NCBI GenBank assembly: GCA_029779375.1
Contig: JAKPAR010000194.1
Location: forward strand, 1-18,652
Length of the DNA stretch: 18,652 nucleotides
Direction of reading: 5' to 3'
Origin: Bacillota bacterium
Lineage (GTDB): Bacteria > Bacillota > Clostridia > Tissierellales > Sporanaerobacteraceae
Shown here: piece by piece, positions 1 to 7,635 of the stretch
Position numbering within the stretch: the first letter of the stretch is position 1
Layout: each line of letters begins with the position of its first letter
Program-made: the position numbers and the translations under genes
The notes under the pieces: model-generated
What the model was told of the DNA's origin: nothing
What the model saw: only the letters and a program-made list of their open reading frames with translations
Database searches by the model: none

Positions 1-17
1 TGGACGAAGGGTTTTTG
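1..17 (+). terminator. 3' arm of probable T-box leader terminator upstream of valS (partial)
   Basis: The window opens with GGACGAAGGGTTTTT. This resembles the 3' half plus T-run of the intrinsic terminator that closes many Firmicute T-box leaders, where the partner arm reads roughly CCTTCGTCC. The specifier loop, T-box sequence and 5' arm would lie before the window, so this is an inference from the tail and from the common T-box control of aminoacyl-tRNA synthetase genes such as valS. An ordinary terminator of an upstream gene is the alternative. Confidence 0.45.
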
Positions 18-50
18 TATTTTTGATAAATTGATAAGGAGGAGAATAGA

Positions 51-2702
51 ATGATAGATAATTTACCAAAAACTTACAATCCCAAAGATTTCGAAGATAG
101 AATTTATAAATACTGGAACGATAGTGGATACTTTAAAGCTAAAGTAAATAAGGAGAAAAAGCCTTTTACTATAATGATGCCACCACCAAATGTTACAGGA
201 AATCTTCACATGGGTCACGCATTAAACAATACAATACAAGATATACTTATTAGATGGAAGAGAATGGAAGGATACGAGGTACTTTGGCTTCCGGGTACAG
301 ATCATGCCAGTATTTCTACAGAGGCTAAAGTAGTAGAAAAGTTGAAAAAAGAAGGAAAGAGCAAAGAAAAACTGGGAAGGGATAAGTTTTTAGAAGAGGC
401 ATGGGACTGGACGAAAAAGTATGGAGGAAATATAAACAATCAGTTAAGAAAGTTAGGAGTATCCTGTGACTGGTCAAAGGAAAGATTTACTCTTGACGAA
501 GGACTAAGTGATGCAGTAGAAGAAGTTTTTATTAGACTTTATGAAAAAGACCTTATATACAGAGGAGATAGAATTATCAACTGGTGTCCAAATTGTAAAA
601 CTGCAATATCTGATGCAGAAGTTGAACATGAAGATTCTAAGGGAAACTTATGGTATATAAAGTATCCTATAAAAGATAGTGAAGAATTTATAACTATAGC
701 GACTACAAGACCTGAAACAATGCTTGGAGATTTAGCTATTGCTGTACATCCAGAAGATGATAGATATAGCCATATTGTAGGGAAATATGCTATACTTCCA
801 CTAGTTAATAGGGAAATACCTATTGTTGCAGATGAGTATGTAGATATGGAATTTGGTACAGGTGCTGTAAAGATAACTCCATCTCATGATCCCAATGATT
901 TTGAAGTAGGAGGAAGACACAATTTAGGACAATTAAAGATAATGAATGATGATGCTACAATCAACGAATTGGGCGGAAAATATGAGGGATTAGATAGATA
1001 TGAGGCAAGAAAGAGAATAATTGAGGATTTGGAAAGTGAAGGGTATCTATTAAAGATTGAAGAACATGCAAATAGTGTAGGACATTGTGAAAGATGTAAA
1101 ACTGTAGTTGAACCTATTATTTCAAAACAATGGTTTGTAAAGATGGAGCCATTGGCAAAACCTGCCCTCAAAGTCTATGAAAATGGGGAATTAAATTTCA
1201 TTCCAGAAAGGTTTGGGAAAATTTATACGCATTGGCTTGAAAACATAAGAGATTGGTGTATATCTAGACAACTTTGGTGGGGGCACCGACTTCCTGTATA
1301 CTATTGTAGAGAATGTGGAGAAATAATGGTTACAAGAGAAAATCCAGGGAAATGTACTAAATGTGGAAGTACAAATATATATCAAGATGAAGATACTCTT
1401 GATACATGGTTTTCATCAGCTCTTTGGCCATTTTCAACATTAGGATGGCCTGAAGAGACAGAAGAATTGAATTATTTTTATCCTACAGATGTGTTGGTTA
1501 CAGGATATGATATTATATTTTTCTGGATTGTAAGAATGGTTTTCTCTGCACTAGAACAAACTGGCCAAGTCCCATTTAAAGATGTATTTTTGACTGGATT
1601 AGTTAGAGATTCAGAAGGAAGAAAGATGAGCAAGTCTCTAGGGAATGGCATAGATCCATTAGAAATAATTGACAAGTATGGTGCTGATGCTTTAAGATTT
1701 ACTTTAATCACTGGCAATTCTCCAGGAAATGACATGAGATTTTATATAGAGAGAGTGGAAGCCAATAGAAATTTTGCAAATAAACTTTGGAATGCAACAA
1801 GGTTTGTACTCATGAATTTAGATGAAGAAGTAGCTAAAGATGAAATAGATATTAAAAATTTAGAAGAAGAAGATAAATGGATATTGTCAAGAATAAATAG
1901 CATTATAAGCGAAGTAACAGAAAATTTGTCAAAGTATGAAATAGGTATTGCGGGACAAAAGATTTATGATTTTGTATGGGATGAGTACTGTGATTGGTAT
2001 ATAGAAATGGTTAAGCCAAGACTTTATGGAGAAAACAAAGAGAGCAAAGAAACTGCCCAAAGAGTACTATTATCAGTTCTAAAAGATATATTGAAACTGC
2101 TTCATCCATTTATGCCATTTATAACAGAAGAAATATGGAGTTACTTGCCAGAAAATGAAGAAGCACTAATCATAAGTTCATGGCCAGTATATGATGAAAA
2201 ACACGAATTTAAGCAATCAGAAAAGAGAATCACATATATAATGAATGCTATAAAAAGCATTAGAAATGCAAGGGCAGAAATGAATGTTGCTCCATCTAGA
2301 AAAGCTAAACTTATTTTTGTTACAACAGATGAGGAAGTAAAGGAAATATTAAAATATGGAGAAGGCTATTTTACAAATTTAGCTTATGCACAGGAAATAG
2401 AAATAAAAGATAATAAAGATGGACTAGGAGAGGACAATGTAGCAGTAGTTATTGATAGATGTGAAATATATATTCCATTGAAGGATTTAATTGATTTTGA
2501 CAAGGAGATAGAGAGATTAGAAAAAGAAAAAGAAAAGTTAGAGGGAGAACTTAAGAGAGTTAGAGGCAAACTTTCAAACGACAAGTTTGTAAGCAAAGCT
2601 CCAAAAGATGTAGTAGATGCAGAAAGAGAAAAACAAGTAAAATATGAAAATATGATGAAGAAAGTATTAGAACGATTAGATAGTCTAAAGAAGAATATAT
2701 AA
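51..2702 (+). CDS. valS: valyl-tRNA synthetase
   Basis: This class I aminoacyl-tRNA synthetase charges tRNA-Val with valine in the cytoplasm and hydrolyses mischarged threonyl-tRNA. The 883-residue length is normal for the family. The HIGH-type motif HMGH lies at residues 53-56 after the PPPNVTG segment, and KMSKS lies at 525-529. The inserted editing (CP1) domain lies between them and includes the [11 protein letters not shown] segment and a WCPNC cysteine pair. After the anticodon-binding domain the last ~70 residues are a Lys/Glu-rich coiled coil, the C-terminal arm typical of ValRS. AAGGAGG sits about 7 nt before the ATG. A leader tail at the window edge suggests T-box control, and a strong terminator follows the stop. 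In many Firmicutes folC follows directly; here about 3.3 kb separates the two. Confidence 0.98.
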   Translation: MIDNLPKTYNPKDFEDRIYKYWNDSGYFKAKVNKEKKPFTIMMPPPNVTGNLHMGHALNNTIQDILIRWKRMEGYEVLWLPGTDHASISTEAKVVEKLKKEGKSKEKLGRDKFLEEAWDWTKKYGGNINNQLRKLGVSCDWSKERFTLDEGLSDAVEEVFIRLYEKDLIYRGDRIINWCPNCKTAISDAEVEHEDSKGNLWYIKYPIKDSEEFITIATTRPETMLGDLAIAVHPEDDRYSHIVGKYAILPLVNREIPIVADEYVDMEFGTGAVKITPSHDPNDFEVGGRHNLGQLKIMNDDATINELGGKYEGLDRYEARKRIIEDLESEGYLLKIEEHANSVGHCERCKTVVEPIISKQWFVKMEPLAKPALKVYENGELNFIPERFGKIYTHWLENIRDWCISRQLWWGHRLPVYYCRECGEIMVTRENPGKCTKCGSTNIYQDEDTLDTWFSSALWPFSTLGWPEETEELNYFYPTDVLVTGYDIIFFWIVRMVFSALEQTGQVPFKDVFLTGLVRDSEGRKMSKSLGNGIDPLEIIDKYGADALRFTLITGNSPGNDMRFYIERVEANRNFANKLWNATRFVLMNLDEEVAKDEIDIKNLEEEDKWILSRINSIISEVTENLSKYEIGIAGQKIYDFVWDEYCDWYIEMVKPRLYGENKESKETAQRVLLSVLKDILKLLHPFMPFITEEIWSYLPENEEALIISSWPVYDEKHEFKQSEKRITYIMNAIKSIRNARAEMNVAPSRKAKLIFVTTDEEVKEILKYGEGYFTNLAYAQEIEIKDNKDGLGEDNVAVVIDRCEIYIPLKDLIDFDKEIERLEKEKEKLEGELKRVRGKLSNDKFVSKAPKDVVDAEREKQVKYENMMKKVLERLDSLKKNI

Positions 2703-2707
2703 ATATA

Positions 2708-2745
2708 AATAAGGCGGTCTCAATTTTTTTTGAGGCCGCCTTATT
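2708..2745 (+). terminator. valS terminator, probably bidirectional
   Basis: A 15-bp stem (arms 2708-2722 and 2731-2745, one T-G wobble) encloses an 8-nt T-rich loop, six bases after the valS stop. The GC-rich core GGCGGTCTCA pairs with TGAGGCCGCC. The A-rich 5' flank becomes a T-run on the opposite strand, so it can also stop transcripts of the minus-strand gene ending at 2818. Confidence 0.85.
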
Positions 2746-2749
2746 AGAA

Positions 2750-2781
2750 TATATAAATCAATTGTTTAATTGATTTATATA
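2750..2781. repeat. perfect AT-rich inverted repeat next to the valS terminator
   Basis: Two 14-base arms (2750-2763 and 2768-2781) are perfectly complementary around the loop GTTT. The stem contains a single G-C type pair, so it is weaker than the terminator five bases to its left. It lies just downstream of the minus-strand secreted-protein gene and may be part of that gene's 3' end. No T-run follows on either strand. Confidence 0.6.
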
Positions 2782-2817
2782 CATAGGCAACTTGATTATC
2801 GAGATATTATTGGTTAA

Positions 2818-3589
2818 TTAGTTGTAAAATCTAGCAGATCCTACATTTTTAATTTTACTACCAAATGATAAACCTACTCCAGCACTATCTTTACCTACAG
2901 ATACACTAGGAGAGGCATATGCGGTATTTAATCCATAAGCAGCATAGGCTACGATATCTGGAGTTTTTGTCTTAGTAGATAGTTCTGATATAATGGAGCC
3001 TGCATCTATCCAGTGACCTCTAACATCACCATTAACTACTGTAGATTCATTTTTTATTACCTGAATACTTGATAGATACAGATCATCAGCATTTACAGTT
3101 GCTGTAGTATCAACTGTATCACCATAATGTGTATTAACATATGATAAGTATCCACGAGAGCTCCTTTCAATAAACGGAGAACTCCAAGTAACTGCAAATA
3201 TATCTTTTGAGGCAAATGAATTGCCTTCGGAATATTTTCCTTTCCATCTGAATGCAGCTACCATTTGTGTACTAGAACCACTGCTATTTGAAGTAAAATT
3301 ATTGAATCCACCATATACTTCGCAATTTGATGAAGCCATTCGTAACATTTCATCGCTACCATCAAAATTACGAATAGCACTTAATGGTAACTTTTTCGAC
3401 TTTTCCGCCTTTTTGCTCTATTATTTCTAATGCTTTAATGTGATCATTTGGGTCATGACTTTCAAGAAGCTTGTTAATGATATCAACCGAGTTATCACCA
3501 TCAGCAAAAACTTTTGATGGCACTTTTAACCCTATCATCAAGGTGAATACAAGTAAACTTGAAATTACAACTTTAAATACTTTTTTCAT
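2818..3589 (-). pseudogene. secreted protein of unknown family, frameshifted
   Basis: Two minus-strand reading frames together make one protein of about 256 residues. The first part (3589 down to 3371) begins with GGGGAG and ATG and encodes a signal peptide: Lys-Lys start, hydrophobic core, and likely cleavage after VFA at residue 29. It then has a short helical, charged segment. It stops at TCG TAA, but the +1 frame continues without a stop to 2818. That part is rich in Ser, Gly, Thr and aromatic residues (AAFRWKGKYSEG, SRGYLSYVNTHYGD), as in beta-rich extracellular proteins. Removing one base in either of two A5 runs (plus-strand T runs 3392-3396 or 3410-3414) joins the frames. The ATG at 3348 that would start the second part alone has no convincing ribosome binding site. 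I do not recognise the family. A sequencing error cannot be excluded. Confidence 0.7.
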
Positions 3590-3688
3590 AAGATCTCCCC
3601 TATTTTAGTTAAGTTTTTAAAACCGGTTATTTTTTAGTATCTCGATAAAACAAGTTTTATATTTTAAAAAATTTCTTGTAATATATAA

Positions 3689-3844
3689 TTATTTAATCTC
3701 ATTCTTTTTTATTTTTCGTAAAATAAAATATCCCATTGTTGCTACAGAAAAAATTCCACTGAAATCATCATTATAGAATGAACCCAATCCACTTCCTAGT
3801 CGCCCAATAAAAAGTGTAGTTATTATAGCTAAAAACTCATACAT
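3689..3844 (-). CDS. small membrane protein, 51 residues, unknown family
   Basis: This short minus-strand frame starts MYEFLAIITTLFIGRLGSG and ends LRKIKKNEIK. AAGGAG sits 8 nt before the ATG, which is the main reason to believe it. The N-terminal 20 residues and residues ~29-43 are hydrophobic, separated by a polar FYNDD stretch and followed by a basic tail. This suggests two short membrane segments or a hairpin with the tail in the cytoplasm. A TATAAT sequence at 3884-3889 (minus strand) is a possible -10 element, but no clear -35 was found. It lies 99 nt upstream of the broken secreted-protein gene in the same direction, so the two may once have been co-transcribed. Function is unknown. 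Confidence 0.6.
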   Translation of the reverse strand: MYEFLAIITTLFIGRLGSGLGSFYNDDFSGIFSVATMGYFILRKIKKNEIK

Positions 3845-4313
3845 TTTCTCAGCTCCTTTTCATTGAATGTTTTTATTAATTTTATTATAATGTTGATGTT
3901 TTCTTTTATATCTATTTGTACTAAATTTTAATGTTTTAGATATTTTAGTGTTAACCCAATAATAGGGCTTGTCTTTATTTTCTGGAGGTATTTATGCTTT
4001 TATTTATTACCTTCAACTTTTTCTAATACCTCATAATCATGTCGTATTTTGTTAAATATTAGAACTTATGCATTATAGTTACTTAGAATACATTATTTAA
4101 CTATAAATATATCAAATTTTAAAATTTATGTCAATACTATTTTATACATAATTTTTTTTAGTTGTTCTTACATAACTAAAATAAAAATTATCTCAAAAGT
4201 GGTTTAGTTACCAACTTTTGCAACACTCCCATTTATTAAATTATCTTAACAATCAAAAAATTGCGAAAGTGATAAAATATAATAAAAATGAAAACACTTC
4301 AAGGGGGAAGATT
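3845..4313. other. gene-poor AT-rich stretch with faint coding remnant
   Basis: I see no convincing gene in these 469 bases. On the minus strand, 4065 down to 4000 is an open stretch of 21 codons ending EVLEKVEGNK and a stop. It has no start or ribosome binding site and could be the C-terminal remnant of a decayed gene, or chance. An imperfect hairpin (AAAAGTGGT / ACCAACTTTT, one bulge) lies at 4195-4219. The end of the stretch carries TATAAT at 4278-4283, a possible -10 element for the gene starting at 4314. Confidence 0.4.
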
Positions 4314-5942
4314 ATGAAGAAGACAATTGTTTTATTTATCGCCTTTTTTATATTTATATCTGTATTTCATATTTATTATAATGCAGATATTATTGCTAAG
4401 CCACCTTCTTTTGATTGGAGTAGGGATGTAAATTTGCAAAGTATAAAGTTTAATAGGACACCATTAGCAGGAATAGATGATGATAACAATGTAGTTTTAG
4501 TATATCCATATGAAAATGGAGAAGGAAAAGTAGGAGTCAATTTATATGATGAAAAGCTAGAATTGATAAAAGATGAAGTTGTAGATATAGAAGAATTGAA
4601 TTTCAACAAAATATTAAAAGATGAGATATTTGTATATGGGAGTAGAATTTATTGGAGAGATAACTTACTTAATAAAGTTTATATAGGAAGATTTTGTGAT
4701 GAATATAAGAAAATAGAGATATTTAGCGAAATTGAAAATGTAAGTAGAATGAATGTATATAGTGATGGAGAATTTGATTATTTAGCTTATGTAGATAAAG
4801 ATGATATTTTTATTGCAAAAATTAAAGACGGTTCTGTAAAAACAATTGAAGGGCCTAAAAATCAATTAGATATAAAAGATATAAAAGTATTTAAAGATAG
4901 TCAAAAAATATATTTACAGTTTGCTAAAAAAGATAAATCTGTTGGATGTAAAGAAATATTTGTTTCAGAGTGTGATGGCGAAAATTGGTCTAAACCATTG
5001 ATGTTAAATAAAATAAATGAAGTGAAGATTTCAATAAAAGACATGAGTATTTTTGCAGATGATGTAAATGTTTATTCAATAATTACAATTCAAGGAGATA
5101 ACAAATCTAGCTTTACTTATATTGTAGATGGATATGATAAAAAAACTAAAAAAACATTTGAAACTTTGAAATTAAATAATGCTATGAAATATGGCGTAGG
5201 AGATTTTTCAAGTATACCTGCAATTATCAATTCTACAAATGAAGGCATAGAACTAATAACTACTGCCCCTACAACTATAGATATATATAGCCGAAATGCT
5301 TCAAATGTGGTAAAATTGCTATTGGATGATAGTGGGATAAAAAAAGTAAAATTGCTTTCAAAAACTAAAAGCTGGTCCAATAGACCCAATTATATCAAGG
5401 GAAACTATGAGTATGTATTTTGGAATGAATCCGAGAATGGTTACAATCAGATAAAAGGTGCAACTACTGAAAAAACAGTGTTTAATAGAACTACAAATAA
5501 AACTAGAAAAGTAATCGCTGAGGCTATTGGTGAAGAAGTACCAGTACTTATAAGTTTTAATTTTCTTCTTTCTTTTGGGGGAAGGTTTATATCAATTTTT
5601 CCAGCACTTATGTGGCTTGTATATATTTTTATGTATAATGAAAAAATGCAAAAAAAACAAGATAAGATGTTTTTAATTGGAATAGCAATTTTTTATGTGT
5701 TTCAACTGGTGACAATAAAGGATTTTTATGTGCCACAAGCTATGGCATTTATGCCTAATGTATTAAAAATTTCGGGTGCAAAATTCATATATCCAACTAT
5801 TTTTACAGCAATAGGTTGGCTTGGAGCAAATTTTTATAAGAAGAATGCAAATGTCAAGGAAGGATATAAATTATATGGAACTTTTTTAGTTGTTTCTTAT
5901 ATACTTATGAATCATTTATATTCACCATATCTTTTTAAGTAA
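4314..5942 (+). CDS. membrane-anchored protein with large extracytoplasmic domain and C-terminal membrane segments
   Basis: The start is placed at 4314 because AAGGGGGA precedes it and the product then begins MKK plus a hydrophobic segment (residues ~4-22). The frame extends upstream to 4218, but that stretch has no binding site. The 542-residue protein has an N-terminal anchor or signal and then about 380 mostly polar residues. These have repeated short beta-strand-like stretches such as NNVVLVYPYENG and GSRIYWRDN, reminiscent of a beta-propeller outside the membrane. Three or four hydrophobic segments follow (about 409-441, 451-467, 485-505, 521-534). I do not recognise the family. It lies 29 nt before the folC start, in the same direction, so the two may be co-transcribed. 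The topology is inferred from hydrophobicity only. Confidence 0.85.
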   Translation: MKKTIVLFIAFFIFISVFHIYYNADIIAKPPSFDWSRDVNLQSIKFNRTPLAGIDDDNNVVLVYPYENGEGKVGVNLYDEKLELIKDEVVDIEELNFNKILKDEIFVYGSRIYWRDNLLNKVYIGRFCDEYKKIEIFSEIENVSRMNVYSDGEFDYLAYVDKDDIFIAKIKDGSVKTIEGPKNQLDIKDIKVFKDSQKIYLQFAKKDKSVGCKEIFVSECDGENWSKPLMLNKINEVKISIKDMSIFADDVNVYSIITIQGDNKSSFTYIVDGYDKKTKKTFETLKLNNAMKYGVGDFSSIPAIINSTNEGIELITTAPTTIDIYSRNASNVVKLLLDDSGIKKVKLLSKTKSWSNRPNYIKGNYEYVFWNESENGYNQIKGATTEKTVFNRTTNKTRKVIAEAIGEEVPVLISFNFLLSFGGRFISIFPALMWLVYIFMYNEKMQKKQDKMFLIGIAIFYVFQLVTIKDFYVPQAMAFMPNVLKISGAKFIYPTIFTAIGWLGANFYKKNANVKEGYKLYGTFLVVSYILMNHLYSPYLFK

Positions 5943-5971
5943 GAATACAAAGAAAAATTAGGAGGATGAAA

Positions 5972-7264
5972 ATGAACTACCAAGAAGCATTAGATTTTAT
6001 AAATGAAGCAGAAGGGTTAGGATCTAGACTTGGACTAGAAACTATAAAAAAATTGATGAATTTATTAGGAGATCCACAAAAGGATTTGAAATGTATCCAT
6101 ATTGCAGGTACCAATGGAAAGGGTTCCACCACATCATATATTTCCACAATGCTCAAGGAAGCAGGATATAAAGTTGGAATATTTACATCTCCATATTTAG
6201 AGAGATTCAATGAAAGAATTCAAATAAATGGAATAGATATACCAAATGATGTTTTTGCTAGAATTACTGAAAAAGTCAAAGAAAAAACTGAAGAAATGGT
6301 AAGTAGAGGTCATTCTCATCCTACAGTTTTTGAACTCATAACGGCTATTATGTTTATGTATTTTAAAGAAGAAAAAGTGGATTTTGCAGTATTGGAAGTA
6401 GGTCTTGGTGGCAGGATAGATTCTACCAATGTCATAGATAATTCATTGATTTCTGTCATAACAACTATTGACTATGATCATATGGATGTATTGGGAGATA
6501 CTTTATATAAAATTGGAAGCGAAAAAGCTGGAATCATAAAGGAAAATGGAATAGTTGTATCCTATCCTCAAAATGAAGAAGCTTTAAAGGCCCTTTTGGA
6601 AAAGGCAGAAGAAAAAAATGCAAATTTCATAATATGTCCTATGTCAAATATAAAAATACATGAATTAAATGATAGTGGAGCAGTTTATGATTTTCAATAT
6701 GATATTTATAAATTTGATAAGTTGGTTATAAATCTTTTAGGGAAACATCAAATATATAATTCAGCTCTTGCTTTGACTGCTATTCTTGAATTAAGAAGTA
6801 AAGGCCTTGTAAATATAAGTGATGAGGAAATAAGAAATGGACTTATGAAGACTAGATGGAATGGAAGACTTGAAGTTATAAGTAGGGATCCTATCTTTTT
6901 AATTGATGGAGCTCACAATAAGCAAGGAATTGAAGCCTTAATTTCTTCTCTTAAATTGTTTAATTATGATAGATTGATTTTAGGAATAGGAATACTCAAA
7001 GATAAAGATGTAAGCCACATGGTGGAAATTTTAGCTCCTTTAGCTGATGAAATAATAGTTACAGAAGTTGATAGTCCTAGAAAGATGGAAGCTAATGAAT
7101 TGGCTCGAATGATAAAAAAATTTAACAAGAATGTTAGGGTGGAAAAAGATATTAGAGATGCAGTAGAGAAATCTCTAGAATTAGCGGATAAAAATGATTT
7201 GATTGTATTTTCAGGTTCAATTTATATGATAGGTGATGTGAGAAAAATTGTTTTAAGTTTGTAA
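5972..7264 (+). CDS. folC: folylpolyglutamate synthase / dihydrofolate synthase
   Basis: This cytoplasmic Mur-ligase-family enzyme adds glutamate to folates with ATP, and may also make dihydrofolate from dihydropteroate. Numbering from the start used here, the P-loop GTNGKGS is at 46-52, EVGLGGRIDSTN at 142-153, the DYDHMDVLG and SEKAGIIK segments at ~167-190, WNGRLEVI at ~296-303 and DGAHN at 312-316. All are FolC signatures. Length is 430 residues, normal for the family. An earlier in-frame ATG at 5966 directly abuts AGGAGG, leaving no spacer. The ATG at 5972 has a 6-nt spacer and is preferred. It follows the membrane protein by 29 nt and ends in a hairpin that also holds the next gene's ribosome binding site. 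Confidence 0.96.
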   Translation: MNYQEALDFINEAEGLGSRLGLETIKKLMNLLGDPQKDLKCIHIAGTNGKGSTTSYISTMLKEAGYKVGIFTSPYLERFNERIQINGIDIPNDVFARITEKVKEKTEEMVSRGHSHPTVFELITAIMFMYFKEEKVDFAVLEVGLGGRIDSTNVIDNSLISVITTIDYDHMDVLGDTLYKIGSEKAGIIKENGIVVSYPQNEEALKALLEKAEEKNANFIICPMSNIKIHELNDSGAVYDFQYDIYKFDKLVINLLGKHQIYNSALALTAILELRSKGLVNISDEEIRNGLMKTRWNGRLEVISRDPIFLIDGAHNKQGIEALISSLKLFNYDRLILGIGILKDKDVSHMVEILAPLADEIIVTEVDSPRKMEANELARMIKKFNKNVRVEKDIRDAVEKSLELADKNDLIVFSGSIYMIGDVRKIVLSL

Positions 7265-7271
7265 TCAATGG

Positions 7272-7323
7272 ACCTCTCAATGAATAATATATAGTATATG
7301 TTTCTTGGGAGGTTTATTTTATT
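7272..7323 (+). terminator. folC terminator hairpin overlapping the next gene's ribosome binding site
   Basis: Arms 7272-7280 (ACCTCTCAA) and 7305-7313 (TTGGGAGGT) pair over 9 bp with one T-G wobble. The loop is 24 nt, and T-rich sequence (TTTATTTTATT) follows. The 3' arm contains GGGAGG, the only ribosome binding site for the ORF starting at 7324. The hairpin could therefore end folC transcription and also block translation on read-through RNA. Confidence 0.55.
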
Positions 7324-7545
7324 ATGAATGTGGTAGAATTTTCGCTTTTAAAAAGATTAAAAGATGAAGATTTAATTGAAAATACATGCAATAATATTGA
7401 TGAATTGAAATGTCTATTAGATACAGGAGATAACGAAGAGTATTGGGAAAAAGCCATGGTTGTGAATGATATGATTATAGAAATTAAAAAAAGAAATTTA
7501 AAAATAAGGGAAGATGAGTTGTTTGAGAAAATCATTAAAAAATAG
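7324..7545 (+). CDS. small hypothetical protein, 73 residues
   Basis: I do not recognise this product. It is soluble-looking, strongly charged and probably all helical, with an acidic middle (LDTGDNEEYWEK) and a basic end (FEKIIKK). It has no signal peptide or membrane segment. The ATG lies 11 nt after GGGAGG, which sits in the 3' arm of the hairpin after folC. A second hairpin follows the gene. The placement as a compact unit between two hairpins, the ribosome binding site and the codon use agree with a real gene. A longer minus-strand frame overlaps it but lacks a ribosome binding site. Confidence 0.6.
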   Translation: MNVVEFSLLKRLKDEDLIENTCNNIDELKCLLDTGDNEEYWEKAMVVNDMIIEIKKRNLKIREDELFEKIIKK

Positions 7546-7569
7546 ATGCATATCTTGATTTGCTTTTTC

Positions 7570-7631
7570 AAATCACCTTCATATTGTATATTGCATAGAT
7601 TGATATATATACAGTAGTGGAGGTGATTTTT
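7570..7631 (+). promoter_or_regulatory. long hairpin masking the ribosome binding site of the beta-propeller gene
   Basis: AAATCACCT (7570-7578) is perfectly complementary to AGGTGATTT (7621-7629). The latter includes most of the very strong binding site GGAGGTGAT used by the gene starting at 7636. A nested 6-bp stem (GTATAT 7586-7591 with ATATAC 7607-7612) compacts the 42-nt loop, and TTTTT follows the outer stem. It may act as terminator of the 73-residue gene and as translational lock for the next gene. The loop contains CATATTGTA (7580-7588), which fits the CATAnnnTA form of a sigma-K -10 element, but I find no matching -35. Confidence 0.5.
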
Positions 7632-7635
7632 AGCA

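Noticed and set aside
884..2596. Several minus-strand frames opposite valS
   Set aside because: valS is well supported across the whole interval, and the frames lack ribosome binding sites and recognisable products.
3371..3421. Programmed -1 ribosomal frameshift in the secreted-protein gene
   Set aside because: The downstream frame is +1 relative to the first, so a -1 slip at the A runs would not reach it, and no stimulatory structure is apparent.
4195..4219. Imperfect inverted repeat as an insertion-sequence end
   Set aside because: No matching partner end, target duplication or transposase fragment was found in the window.
4218..4313. Upstream extension of the membrane protein to an ATG at 4218
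   Set aside because: No ribosome binding site precedes it, and the extension would put 32 polar residues before an evident signal or anchor that begins at 4314 after AAGGGGGA.
7604..7613. AT-rich alternating sequence as a sigma-A promoter for the propeller gene
   Set aside because: TATA-like matches are abundant in this AT-rich DNA, and no -35 at proper spacing was found.
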